From positions 22,011-86,010 of the forward strand of contig NZ_AGAV01000017.1 in the NCBI RefSeq assembly GCF_000224785.1: a DNA stretch of 64,000 nucleotides, given 5' to 3'. How positions within the stretch are numbered: the stretch's first letter is position 1; each line of letters starts with the position of its first letter. The DNA comes from Lentibacillus jeotgali. GTDB taxonomy: Bacteria; Bacillota; Bacilli; Bacillales; Amphibacillaceae. Below are positions 46,611 to 54,769 of the stretch, in pieces. The notes below the pieces were generated by a model, which saw nothing but the letters and a program-made list of their open reading frames with translations, was not told where the DNA came from and searched no databases. Position numbers and translations under genes: made by a program.

Positions 46611-47603
46611 ATGAATCTAGTAAAATGGGGCATTCTAAGCACCGCAAACATAGCACAAACACAGCTGATTCCAGCCATTGAACGATCTAATAATGCTGAA
46701 GTAACTGCTATTGCAAGCGGGAGTGGGAAGGCTTCAGAAGTCGCGCGTGAATCAGGGATTCCCAAGGCTTATGATTGTTATGAGAAGCTTTTTGATGATC
46801 CAGAAATAGGTGCAGTGTATATACCGCTCCCGAATCATTTACATAAAAAGTGGGCGATCCAAGCGGCGGTTAAGGGCAAGCATATCCTTTGTGAAAAGCC
46901 TGCAGCATTAACGGCTGCTGACATGGAAGAAATAAAGCGTTCGTGTGAGGAAAACGGTGTACACTTTATGGAAGGGTTTATGTACTATTTTCATACCCAG
47001 CATAATCGGGTAAAAGAAATTATCGACAGTGGCGAAATTGGCGACGTTAAGCTTGTTAGATCTAGTTTTTCCTTTCCAGTGACGGACAAGGAAGATAATA
47101 TTCGAATGGCTGCTGAAAAAGGCGGCGGGACGTTTTATGATATTGGGTGCTACAGTATCCACTCCATCCGGCATATCCTGGGCAGCGAGCCGGTTTCAGT
47201 AAATGTACATGCAAAACGGGATGCAAGCTATGGTGTGGAAACAGAGGTCGTCACGTATATGGAATTTCCTGATGGGCTAATGACCGTCTTTGATAATAGT
47301 TTCGAATCGGCATTCCGGCAAGAATACGAAGTCGTTGGTACGGAAGGCCGTGTGATCGTTCCGCGCGCATACCGGCCTGATGTAAACGGCGGTGATGGGT
47401 TAGTGATTATCGAGAAAGATGGTGTGCGGCGTGAAGAAACGCTAAACGCAGATCAGTATAAAGCAGAAGTTGAGCATTTTTCTGAAGTCATTATTAGCGG
47501 CACAGAAATAGCACATACGATGGAAAATACGATAAGCAATCTTAAAGTGGTTGAAGCATGTCTGGAATCGGCTGAGACAGGCGAAAAAGTATTGGTGAAA
47601 TAA
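46611..47603 (+). CDS. Gfo/Idh/MocA-family NAD(P)-dependent oxidoreductase
   Basis: A 330-residue enzyme with ATG 46611 after AAAAGGAGATG. KWGILSTANIAQTQLIPAI is the Rossmann motif, GAVYIPLPNHLHKKWAIQA and GKHILCEKPAALT carry the conserved family residues (E-K-P), and GGGTFYDIGCYSIH holds the active-site region. Relatives are sugar or cyclitol dehydrogenases. There is no neighbouring transport gene to suggest a substrate. Confidence 0.87.
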   Translation: MNLVKWGILSTANIAQTQLIPAIERSNNAEVTAIASGSGKASEVARESGIPKAYDCYEKLFDDPEIGAVYIPLPNHLHKKWAIQAAVKGKHILCEKPAALTAADMEEIKRSCEENGVHFMEGFMYYFHTQHNRVKEIIDSGEIGDVKLVRSSFSFPVTDKEDNIRMAAEKGGGTFYDIGCYSIHSIRHILGSEPVSVNVHAKRDASYGVETEVVTYMEFPDGLMTVFDNSFESAFRQEYEVVGTEGRVIVPRAYRPDVNGGDGLVIIEKDGVRREETLNADQYKAEVEHFSEVIISGTEIAHTMENTISNLKVVEACLESAETGEKVLVK

Positions 47604-47691
47604 CCCGGGGTGTATTAGGCCCCGGGTCAAGGATTTCTGTAATGATACCACCATAATATAAAATGGGGATTTTTGGCTTGTGCCAAAAATC
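47603..47691 (+). terminator. GC-rich terminator-like hairpin plus second-type array hairpin
   Basis: ACCCGGGG and CCCCGGGT form a stem right at the stop codon. At 47668 GATTTTTGGC, loop TTGT, GCCAAAAATC, then CTCAATATATAATGG is the hairpin that normally stands before an array; the first-type hairpin is missing here. Confidence 0.7.
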
Positions 47692-47726
47692 CTCAATATA
47701 TAATGGTTTGAAATCGGCGAGGTATC

Positions 47727-48240
47727 GTTAACTTGTGTAGAAACTGCCTCGACTCGTGCGGGAGCGGTCCGAGCTTGTGCTGCATCCGCTCCAACTTGTG
47801 TGGCGAAGGGTGGAACTCGTGCAAGAACGCTTCGAACATGTGCGGGAGGCCCTTAAACTTGTGTAGGAAGACCTCTAACTTGTGCGAAAACCTTTCGAAC
47901 TCGTGCGAGAGGCGCTCCAACTTGTGCGGAATCCAGCAAAATTCGTGCGGGAGGCCCTTAAACTTGTGTAGGAAGATCTCTAACTTGTGCGAAAACCTTT
48001 CGAACTCGTGCGAGAAGCGCTCAAACTTGTGCGGGATCCAGCTAAACTCGTGCAGAGAGGCGCTTAAACTTGTGCAGGAAGGGCTCTAACCTGTGCGACA
48101 GGTGTTCCAACCCGTGCGAGAACCGCACGAACTTGTGCGAAAGCGCCGAAACTCTTGCGAGGACCAGCCCAAGTTGTGCGAAAACCCTTCGAACCGTGCG
48201 TAAACCACCCCAACTCGTGCAAGAACCACCTCAACTTGAT
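47727..48240 (+). repeat. 21-bp phased repeat array 9 (about 24 units)
   Basis: A block of about six units (GGAGGCCCTTAAACTTGTGTAGGAAG onward) near 47840 is repeated with few changes near 47948, an eight-to-nine percent diverged larger-scale copy. Units in the last third are more variable. Confidence 0.9.
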
Positions 48241-48286
48241 CGCCCCAAGAACTAAAACGATCACCGACACCCCAATCAAAAATGTT

Positions 48287-48308
48287 GTTTTCGGCCCAAG
48301 CCGAAAAC
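48287..48308 (+). repeat. Closing tetraloop hairpin after array 9
   Basis: GTTTTCGGC, loop CCAA, GCCGAAAAC, followed by CTTCCTTATTAG. It is the first-type stem but placed after the array. Confidence 0.8.
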
Positions 48309-48483
48309 CTTCCTTATTAGAAAGACTTTTAGAAATAGGTATAAAGTATTGCATTCCCTTCAAATACACACAGAAAAATAGTACTTTCATCCCCTTAGTA
48401 AAAGTTTCTAATTATTTTACAATAATAGGTAACTAAGAAAAACGGCTTAATTCAAAAGAATTTATTGTAATGGGGTGAAACGG

Positions 48484-48912
48484 TTGGCAAACACTGTCTT
48501 CCAACTTGATTCTCAAATATCTGGCGTGCAGTGGGCAATAAATTCGATAAATGCCCAATTGCAGCAGAAGCAGGAGGATTTGATAAGGCTGAAAAGGGCG
48601 CTCTCACAATTGTTGGATTGCAGTGATGAATTTCAACATAAAAAGGGTGTCTGTCTGGATCCATCACTGTCTAAAAATACATGGAGCGGGAGTATGGCAA
48701 ACAATTTTGAGGGGTTCAAACAAAGGGAATTACAGGGAAGCTATCAATCTATTGAACAGAGAGATCTGCAGACTGTTATTTCCAGAGTGGAAACAGAAAT
48801 CGAGCAAATCAAACAGGAGATCATTTCTTTGGAAAATGATCGTTCATCCCAGCAATCAAGGCTGAATGATTTACATGACCAAAGGAGAGGGGAGCTGCTG
48901 AACAATGAGTGA
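48484..48912 (+). CDS. YwqH-like protein (DUF5082), partner of an LXG toxin
   Basis: A 142-residue coiled-coil protein. TTG 48484 is taken as start since GGGGTGAAACGG precedes it; GTG 48475 lies inside that ribosome site. It is almost wholly helical, with heptads through QWAINSINAQLQQKQEDLIRL and a C-terminal helix RVETEIEQIKQEIISLENDR, and a central W-S-G segment. In Bacillus the ywqH-ywqI-ywqJ-ywqK order encodes two small helical export partners, toxin and immunity; the same order is seen here. Confidence 0.8.
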   Translation: MANTVFQLDSQISGVQWAINSINAQLQQKQEDLIRLKRALSQLLDCSDEFQHKKGVCLDPSLSKNTWSGSMANNFEGFKQRELQGSYQSIEQRDLQTVISRVETEIEQIKQEIISLENDRSSQQSRLNDLHDQRRGELLNNE

Positions 48913-49186
48913 AGAAATCAAACTTAACGATTCACCCGTCCAACAATCATTGAGTGAATTAAAGAATGCGGTAGAATCAATGGAGAACGCTTTCTCCAAG
49001 CATGCTTCAGGGGACAGTTCAATGGACGTGACGGATAAGCTTCAGCAGATGAAACAGCAGTTGGAGCATATAAACGTGTCCTACCAAACAGTACTTCGGG
49101 AAAATACAGAATCGGCAAATCGTGTGGTTGAAAGACTGAAGGAAACGGATGAAACGGTGGCCTCTTCTTTCCAAGTATTGAAATAA
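48905..49186 (+). CDS. YwqI-like protein (DUF5344), partner of an LXG toxin
   Basis: A 93-residue helical protein. Its ATG overlaps the previous gene by eight bases. SPVQQSLSELKNAVESMENAF and QMKQQLEHINVSYQTVLREN form two long helices, WXG100-like in size though lacking the W-x-G motif. It is expected to bind the LXG helices for type VII secretion. No secretion machinery gene is in the window. Confidence 0.8.
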   Translation: MSEEIKLNDSPVQQSLSELKNAVESMENAFSKHASGDSSMDVTDKLQQMKQQLEHINVSYQTVLRENTESANRVVERLKETDETVASSFQVLK

Positions 49187-49217
49187 GGGTAAGGTTATTG
49201 GAAAGGGGTGAAACGCT

Positions 49218-51341
49218 ATAAAAGTTTTAGATGTACAGCAGCTACATAATGAAATTGACCAAACGACGACGAATTTAACCAGGCTGAAGGATCAGATCAA
49301 AAAAATCCAGACAAAGCTAGATGGATTTGTTGCGATGGAGGATGCTTTTAAAGGGAAAGCGGCAAATTCCATCCGGGCTTTCTATCAGGAAAGCCATATG
49401 CCATTCCTCGTATTTATGGAAGGATTCATCACGGATTTTCAGGATACCCTGGCCAAAATCAAAGATTCACTTGCCTCATTGGAGCCTGATGAACAGGGCT
49501 ATATCCGCGAATCTTTTTTGCGGGAAGATGTCAAACAGGGATTGAAAAATGCAGAAAATGTTACAATGACTTTAACCGATGAAGCCAATAGTATCATTTC
49601 CTCTGTCGGGGATATTGTGCCATTGCCTTCTGTGGATGACAGTGACTTTCTCGATCGCTCGCAGCAGGCACGAAAAAAGACAGACCACACACTGGAAAAA
49701 TTGTACACATTTGATTCCGAAAGCACAAGAGCGCTGGATAAACCCCAGAATGATCTGGATTTAATGCAAACTTACATCAATAAACTTGGCGGAATGGTCT
49801 CCAGCGGCGACATCAGCATTGGAAATTATTCCGTTCAGCAGCTGTCCCAGCACGATTTCCACCAGGATTTGATTTCCGGCGTTCGGGGAAAAGCGGTACA
49901 AAATATGTTGTCCCTGGATGTGCTTATAGGCAAAGGGGCCGCAAACCTCCTGTCACGGTATGTTCCATATTCCGGAGCGTGGGTGAACATGCTGGCAGAA
50001 AAGTTTGAGATGAAGACCGCGGAATACAGTTTTAGAGCCTTAAGCGTTGTTTCAGCATCTGTCGGCAGCGATATCAGCGAGCAGGAATTTGCAACCGTCA
50101 AAGGGCAGGTCGTGAATACTGAAAAAGTGTCCGATTATAAGAATGAATGGTATGGCAACTACCACACGCTGATGGACGGTAGGATTATCCGTGAATATAT
50201 GGATAACGAGGGGAATGTTAATTACAAATTCGTCTCTGAGATCCCGGAGAGCCGGTTAAAGCCGGCGGAGGAAGAGGAAAAGAATGCATTTCAAAAGTCT
50301 GTTGGAGCATTCAAGGAAATTGGATTGGATATATGGAGTGGCTTTGAAGAAAGAGGTCAAAAAGCAACAGATTCATGGTATGATTTTGGTAACTACTTGA
50401 CGCTTGGCGCATTTGACTTGGCGAAAAATACGCACAGCGGATTACAGTATAATGCAGAAAATATGCTGAATTCCCCATCTGATTTTGCCAATTGGTTGAC
50501 CATGGGCGGCGTTGATATGGTAAATGGCGCCGTGAATCCGGATGAGGCCTTTTCGAAAGAGCATTGGAAGTCAAGCTTCGGTTTATTTTTAACAGGCGTT
50601 GGCGCGAGAGGTGTTAGTGCCCCAAAGAGTAGCGGAATGCCTAAAACCAATTCGAAAGTAACATCGAATGATCAAGAGAGCACCGTGTCTGCAGCCAAAG
50701 CAACCTCGGCGACACGGAAACTCCCTACCCTAACGAATATAAGAGAATGGTACCGTGCGAATGTTCCTGAAATGGGACTTGTGCAAGATAGTATGGGTGG
50801 TTATTATTTTGCTGTGAAGAAGGGTGATGGGGAAAATTCCGGTAATTCTTCTGTTAATGGAGGCAAGGTAGAATATGGCGGACATTACACTAGGGTTAAT
50901 CGTAAGAAGGCACTAAAACCAAATATTGAATATACGACTAAAGAAGGGTACAAATATAAAACGGATGACAAAGGACGGATTTCAGTAGCCGAGGCTAAGT
51001 TAGAGTTAGGGCAAGCAGATCGGAATCAATATGCTCAAAGGAAAGTGGGCGGAGATGACAGGTTAGAGAATGATGATGGCGGCCATTTAATTGCTAGTAT
51101 TTTTAAAGGTTCTGGGGATATTGATAACTTAGTCCCAATGGATGCTACACTTAATCGAAGTGAGTATAAAACAATAGAGAATGAATGGAAAAAAGCCTTA
51201 GAAGAAGGTAAAGAAGTAACAGTCAAATTAAAGCCCATATACCAAGGACAGTCAGTGAGACCAACCGAGTTTAAATTAAATTACACAATAGATGGAAAAA
51301 AATACTCTGATAGACTAACAAACTATACAGGAGGTCACTAA
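49218..51341 (+). CDS. LXG-domain polymorphic toxin with C-terminal DNA/RNA endonuclease domain
   Basis: About 707 codons. The LXG domain (residues 1 to about 215) begins KVLDVQQLHNEIDQ and includes AMEDAFKGKAANSIRAFYQE. The codon where ATG is expected, seven bases after AAGGGGTG, is ATA at 49218, with an in-frame TGA just upstream; the first standard start is ATG 49335, inside the LXG domain and without a ribosome site. The middle holds a pre-toxin segment (LNSPSDFANWLTMGGVDMVNG). The C-terminal 110 residues match EndoNS-type nucleases: D-D-G-G-H-L with the catalytic His at about 623, then DNLVPMDATLNRSEYK. It is expected to be exported by type VII secretion into rival cells. Confidence 0.82.
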   Translation: MKVLDVQQLHNEIDQTTTNLTRLKDQIKKIQTKLDGFVAMEDAFKGKAANSIRAFYQESHMPFLVFMEGFITDFQDTLAKIKDSLASLEPDEQGYIRESFLREDVKQGLKNAENVTMTLTDEANSIISSVGDIVPLPSVDDSDFLDRSQQARKKTDHTLEKLYTFDSESTRALDKPQNDLDLMQTYINKLGGMVSSGDISIGNYSVQQLSQHDFHQDLISGVRGKAVQNMLSLDVLIGKGAANLLSRYVPYSGAWVNMLAEKFEMKTAEYSFRALSVVSASVGSDISEQEFATVKGQVVNTEKVSDYKNEWYGNYHTLMDGRIIREYMDNEGNVNYKFVSEIPESRLKPAEEEEKNAFQKSVGAFKEIGLDIWSGFEERGQKATDSWYDFGNYLTLGAFDLAKNTHSGLQYNAENMLNSPSDFANWLTMGGVDMVNGAVNPDEAFSKEHWKSSFGLFLTGVGARGVSAPKSSGMPKTNSKVTSNDQESTVSAAKATSATRKLPTLTNIREWYRANVPEMGLVQDSMGGYYFAVKKGDGENSGNSSVNGGKVEYGGHYTRVNRKKALKPNIEYTTKEGYKYKTDDKGRISVAEAKLELGQADRNQYAQRKVGGDDRLENDDGGHLIASIFKGSGDIDNLVPMDATLNRSEYKTIENEWKKALEEGKEVTVKLKPIYQGQSVRPTEFKLNYTIDGKKYSDRLTNYTGGH

Positions 51342-51342
51342 T

Positions 51343-51753
51343 TTGGAAACCAAAAAAATGGAACAAATATATCAACAAGTCGCGAACACCTTAGTCAATA
51401 TAATTCCTGAGCAGTGGAAAAAATTATATTTATATGCTGAGATCAGAGAAGGGTATAAAAAAGTTTATTTCTATTATTATCCTGAGAATGGAAATAATCC
51501 AGTATACAGTCTGGATATAATTGATTTGTTTAATATGGATGAAGATATGTTTGATGAACTAGAAAATGAATTATATAGCTGTTTTTCTAATTTAAGGGAA
51601 GAATTTAAAACACAAGAACAGGAGCCTTGGACATATTTAACTTTTATACTAGAGAATAGTGGACAAATGAAGATAAACTATAGTTATGAGGATGTTTCCC
51701 AATTAGATCCTGTAGAAAAGCAAGAGAAATGGGAGGCTGAATATTTGAAGTGA
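51343..51753 (+). CDS. YezG-like immunity protein (DUF600), copy 1
   Basis: A 136-residue acidic cytoplasmic protein. TTG 51343 follows ACAGGAGGTCACTAA and is next to the toxin stop. IYQQVANTLVNIIPEQWKKL, EGYKKVYFYYYPENG and EPWTYLTFILENSGQMKINY are typical of YezG, the antitoxin of the LXG nuclease YeeF. It should neutralise the nuclease encoded upstream. Confidence 0.82.
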   Translation: METKKMEQIYQQVANTLVNIIPEQWKKLYLYAEIREGYKKVYFYYYPENGNNPVYSLDIIDLFNMDEDMFDELENELYSCFSNLREEFKTQEQEPWTYLTFILENSGQMKINYSYEDVSQLDPVEKQEKWEAEYLK

Positions 51754-52170
51754 ATGGTTAGAAACCCGAATGATCTCACTCCAATATATCAAGAAGTAGC
51801 CAATATCTTGAATTCAATGATTCCAGAAGAATGGGAAGAAGTATTATTATATGCCGAAGTTAGAGAAGGATTTTCACAAGTATATTTTTATTACTACCCT
51901 TTGAATTCTGTGGAACCTGTCTATAGTTTAGACATTGATGAAGTTTTTGATATTGACTCTAGCGAATTTAATGCCATGGATCAAAATTTAGATGATTGTT
52001 TTCGAAGACTTTGGGAAGAATTTAAGATGCAGGATCAAGCACCGTGGACGTATTTAACATTTATGTTAGATAATACAGGCCAAATGAAAATCAGTTATTC
52101 GTATGAGGATGTATCGCATCTTGGGCCTGCGGAAAAACGTAAAAGCTGGATAGAAAAGAATTTGAGATAA
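51754..52170 (+). CDS. YezG-like immunity protein (DUF600), copy 2
   Basis: A 138-residue paralogue of the preceding gene, starting at the base after its stop. IYQEVANILNSMIPEEWEEV, FYYYPLNSVEPVYSLDI and APWTYLTFMLDNTGQMKISYSYEDVSHL align along the whole length of copy 1 at roughly half identity. Tandem divergent copies usually protect against related toxin variants. Confidence 0.82.
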   Translation: MVRNPNDLTPIYQEVANILNSMIPEEWEEVLLYAEVREGFSQVYFYYYPLNSVEPVYSLDIDEVFDIDSSEFNAMDQNLDDCFRRLWEEFKMQDQAPWTYLTFMLDNTGQMKISYSYEDVSHLGPAEKRKSWIEKNLR

Positions 52171-52210
52171 ATTTGCAGAAATCTATCTATATGCGTTAAG
52201 GAGTATTCTT

Positions 52211-52324
52211 ATGAGCAAAAGTCGAGAAGGGGTAAGTTTACTTGAGGAATTACTTTATAGCGCAGACGAAAACTATATAGTAAGACAGTTAAGAAAAATA
52301 GAAGATCCTTTAACCCTACCTTGA
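52211..52324 (+). CDS. Small hypothetical protein (37 residues)
   Basis: ATG 52211 follows TAAGGAGTATTCTT, a good site. The product, SREGVSLLEELLYSADENYI and onward, is charged and helical. It follows the immunity genes by 40 bases and may be the start of a lost third gene of the toxin locus. The next 180 bases are AT-rich leader of mazE. Confidence 0.45.
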   Translation: MSKSREGVSLLEELLYSADENYIVRQLRKIEDPLTLP

Positions 52325-52535
52325 TTAGCAAATGCTTTTTCAAGGTTTTATTTATTATTCAATTTATCGTAAGGGTACAGGGATATGATGCTGTGGTACT
52401 TCATGTCTATTTAGAAGCTTTATCACATTTTTCTTGTTTTTGCATAAAATTTTCGGAGGATATATATATAATATATATACAATGTATAAATGGGGTGATA
52501 CAATGAAATCAACGGAACAAAAGGGGGATATTTCT

Positions 52536-52772
52536 ATGACAACCGTTCAAAAATGGGGTGGAAGTTTAGGCGTGATAATACCTAAGCATCTGGCAGATCA
52601 ATTCGGTGTCGAACAGGGTTCAAAAGTCGAAGTGTCAGCAGATCGCAACGGTATATTCGTAAAGCCTGTTAATAACACGCCGACACTCGAAGAACTCATG
52701 AGCCAAATCACAGAAGATAATCAGCACGACGAGATTGACTTCGGCAAACCTGAAGGTGGTGAGACCTGGTGA
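52536..52772 (+). CDS. mazE: MazE-type antitoxin (AbrB-fold)
   Basis: A 78-residue DNA-binding antitoxin from ATG 52536, preceded by AAGGGGG; ATG 52503 after GGGGTG is an alternative giving 89 residues. TTVQKWGGSLGVIIPKHLADQFGVEQGSKVEV is the swapped-hairpin AbrB domain; the acidic tail (EDNQHDEIDFGKPEGGE) should bind the toxin. An AT-run at 52461-52482 probably holds the promoter. The stop overlaps mazF. Confidence 0.88.
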   Translation: MTTVQKWGGSLGVIIPKHLADQFGVEQGSKVEVSADRNGIFVKPVNNTPTLEELMSQITEDNQHDEIDFGKPEGGETW

Positions 52773-53101
52773 TTGATGAAAGCATTCCAGACAAAGGCGA
52801 TCTGGTTTTTATCAACTTCAGTCCACAATCGGGAAGCGAACAGGCAGGACATAGGCCGGCAATCGTATTATCACCTAAGCTATTCAACAAGGGAAAGTTT
52901 GTAGCATTATGTCCGATCACTAAAAAACAGAAGGGATATCCCTTTGAGGTTCCATTACCAGAGGGTTCACCGATAGAAGGGGTTATTCTTGCAGATCAGA
53001 TCAGAACGTTCGATTGGCGATCAAGAGGTTTGAAAATAAAAGGACAGGCCCCAGAGGCTATATCGGAGAAATGTGTCGATCTCATTCATACATTTATATA
53101 A
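52769..53101 (+). CDS. mazF: MazF/PemK-type mRNA interferase toxin
   Basis: A 110-residue endoribonuclease. GTG 52769 overlaps the mazE stop (GTGA). DKGDLVFINFSPQSGSEQAGHRPAIVLSP and ALCPITKKQKGYPFEVPLP are the MazF core, and ADQIRTFDWRSRGLK carries conserved active-site-region residues. It is a complete chromosomal toxin-antitoxin pair next to the LXG locus. Confidence 0.92.
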   Translation: MIDESIPDKGDLVFINFSPQSGSEQAGHRPAIVLSPKLFNKGKFVALCPITKKQKGYPFEVPLPEGSPIEGVILADQIRTFDWRSRGLKIKGQAPEAISEKCVDLIHTFI

Positions 53102-53316
53102 AAAACAGCACTGGTGCGTGACTGTTTATAGGGGGTTATTGGGTGCGATGGAAGTATTAATAATCCCAAAAACTCCCCAAACCATTAAACGTGTACTTTT
53201 ATTATAAAATAGGGATGAAGGTCTTTTCAACAATAAGTTACAAATATTGCAAAAAGTTGTGATGCCACAGCTTATACTTATAAACCGGATTGGCCGGCTA
53301 ATGCGCTCCCTTCGTC

Positions 53317-53883
53317 CTAGTCTTCCGTGAACGGTTTGAGTTCCCGTACGACACGTGATATCGGCAGGCCGACGATATTATAGTAGTCGCCCCTGATCTG
53401 TTTGACCAACACGGCACCTGGCCCTTGTATGCCATAAGCACCCGCTTTATCAAATGGGTCCCGCGTGGCGATGTAGCGTTCAATCTCGCTGTCGGTCAAT
53501 GGCCAGAACTCAACTGCTGTTTTTTCTGTGAATACCCGTTCCTCCTGGCTTGTCCGCAGCATAACCCCGGTGTGTACCTCGTGAACCTGTCCGCTTAAAG
53601 CAGCTAACATTTGAAAGGCTTTCGATTCTGTTTCGGGCTTGCCGAATATCTGATTTTGAAAGGAGACGACGGTGTCAGCGGCTAATATAAGTTCATTTTC
53701 ATGCCGAATTCCCACGTTTCTTCCTTTCAACTTCGCTAGTTCTGCTACTTTTTTCGTTGGATCTGCTTCCGTAATGCGTGATTCATCCGCATCTTGTTTT
53801 CGAATGGTAAATGGAATATCTACCTGCTGCAACAGCTCTTTTCTCCTTGGTGACGATGACGCTAATATAAGTTGACGTGCCAA
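53317..53883 (-). CDS. maf: Maf-family nucleoside triphosphate pyrophosphatase
   Basis: A 188-residue enzyme that hydrolyses non-canonical or pyrimidine NTPs. TTG 53883 lies eight bases after AGGAGGTT on the minus strand. LILASSSPRRKELLQQ is the Maf signature, followed by LAADTVVSFQNQIFGKPE and FDKAGAYGIQGPGA. In Bacillus maf sits beside radC; here it stands alone. The 215-base gap before it shows nothing. Confidence 0.92.
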   Translation of the reverse strand: MARQLILASSSPRRKELLQQVDIPFTIRKQDADESRITEADPTKKVAELAKLKGRNVGIRHENELILAADTVVSFQNQIFGKPETESKAFQMLAALSGQVHEVHTGVMLRTSQEERVFTEKTAVEFWPLTDSEIERYIATRDPFDKAGAYGIQGPGAVLVKQIRGDYYNIVGLPISRVVRELKPFTED

Positions 53884-53998
53884 TAGAAAACCTCCTCAGT
53901 ATTAAGGTGATTGTTTATGTTGATGCCCATTCTGCAAAATATGTTATCAGTATTGTGATGGTTAACGCTATGGATAGGCTGAGCATATTGAGGATGTT

Positions 53999-54069
53999 GG
54001 TTTTCGGCGGCAGCCGAAAACCTTCCTTATTGTTTATTGAATGGGGATTTTTGGCTTTTGCCAAAAATC
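53999..54069 (+). repeat. Double hairpin module before array 10
   Basis: GGTTTTCGGC (53999), loop GGCA, GCCGAAAACC, then TTCCTTATTG; GATTTTTGGC (54046), loop TTTT, GCCAAAAATC, then TTCAATCTAAATGG. Both stems are perfect. Confidence 0.85.
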
Positions 54070-54107
54070 TTCAATCTAAATGGTTTTGGATGGGGTGAGG
54101 GTTGCAT

Positions 54108-54580
54108 CGACTTGTGCAGAAACTGCTTGACTCGTGCGGGAGCGGCTCGAGTTTGTGCAGCAGATGCTGGAACTTGTACGGCAGGGGACGGAACTTGTGC
54201 GAGAGCCACGTTAACTCGTGCGGAAGCTGTCCCAACTTGAGCGAAAAGCCTTCAAACTCGTGCGAGAAAGCCTCAAACTCGTGCAAGAACCGCCTCAGCT
54301 CGTGCGATATCAGCGTCCATTTGTGCGGTAGCCATCCCAATTCGTGCAGGAAGCCCCCGAACTTGAGCGGGAGTCGCCTCAACTCGTGCGAGAAGCCCGC
54401 GCACTTGTGCGGGAGATACCCTGATTTGAGCGAAACGCCTTCGAACTTGTGCGAGAAAACTTCGAATTCGTTCGAGAACCTCTCAAACTTATGCAAAAAC
54501 AGTGTCCACTTGTGCGATGGTGGCGTAAACTCGTGCAAGAGCAGCAACCACTTATGTAGAAATTCTCCTAACACATGATG
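54108..54580 (+). repeat. 21-bp phased repeat array 10 (about 22 units)
   Basis: Mixed TTGTGCG, TCGTGCG and TTGAGCG units. It begins about 40 bases after the second hairpin, following the shared bridge GGTTTTGGATGGGG. Confidence 0.9.
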
Positions 54581-54608
54581 CACACTTCCCCCAATCAATC
54601 AAATCGTT

Positions 54609-54632
54609 GACTTTCGGCACCTGCCGAAAGTC
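54609..54632 (+). repeat. Closing tetraloop hairpin after array 10
   Basis: GACTTTCGGC, loop ACCT, GCCGAAAGTC, then TTCATTATTC. The AC/GT change relative to the usual AT/AT pair is compensated. Confidence 0.85.
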
Positions 54633-54769
54633 TTCATTATTCACTATTAAATCATGTCACCATCTCCCACGACAAATTAGTATTAAGATTAAATTGAATA
54701 CATTGCCAACACGCTTTACGCTAAAGATAGGACTTATACAAGATAATACCAGAAAGGAGTATACAAACT

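Noticed and set aside
49335..49337. ATG 49335 as start of the LXG toxin
   Set aside because: It lies inside the conserved LXG domain, lacks a ribosome site, and the domain's normal N-terminus is encoded upstream in the same frame.
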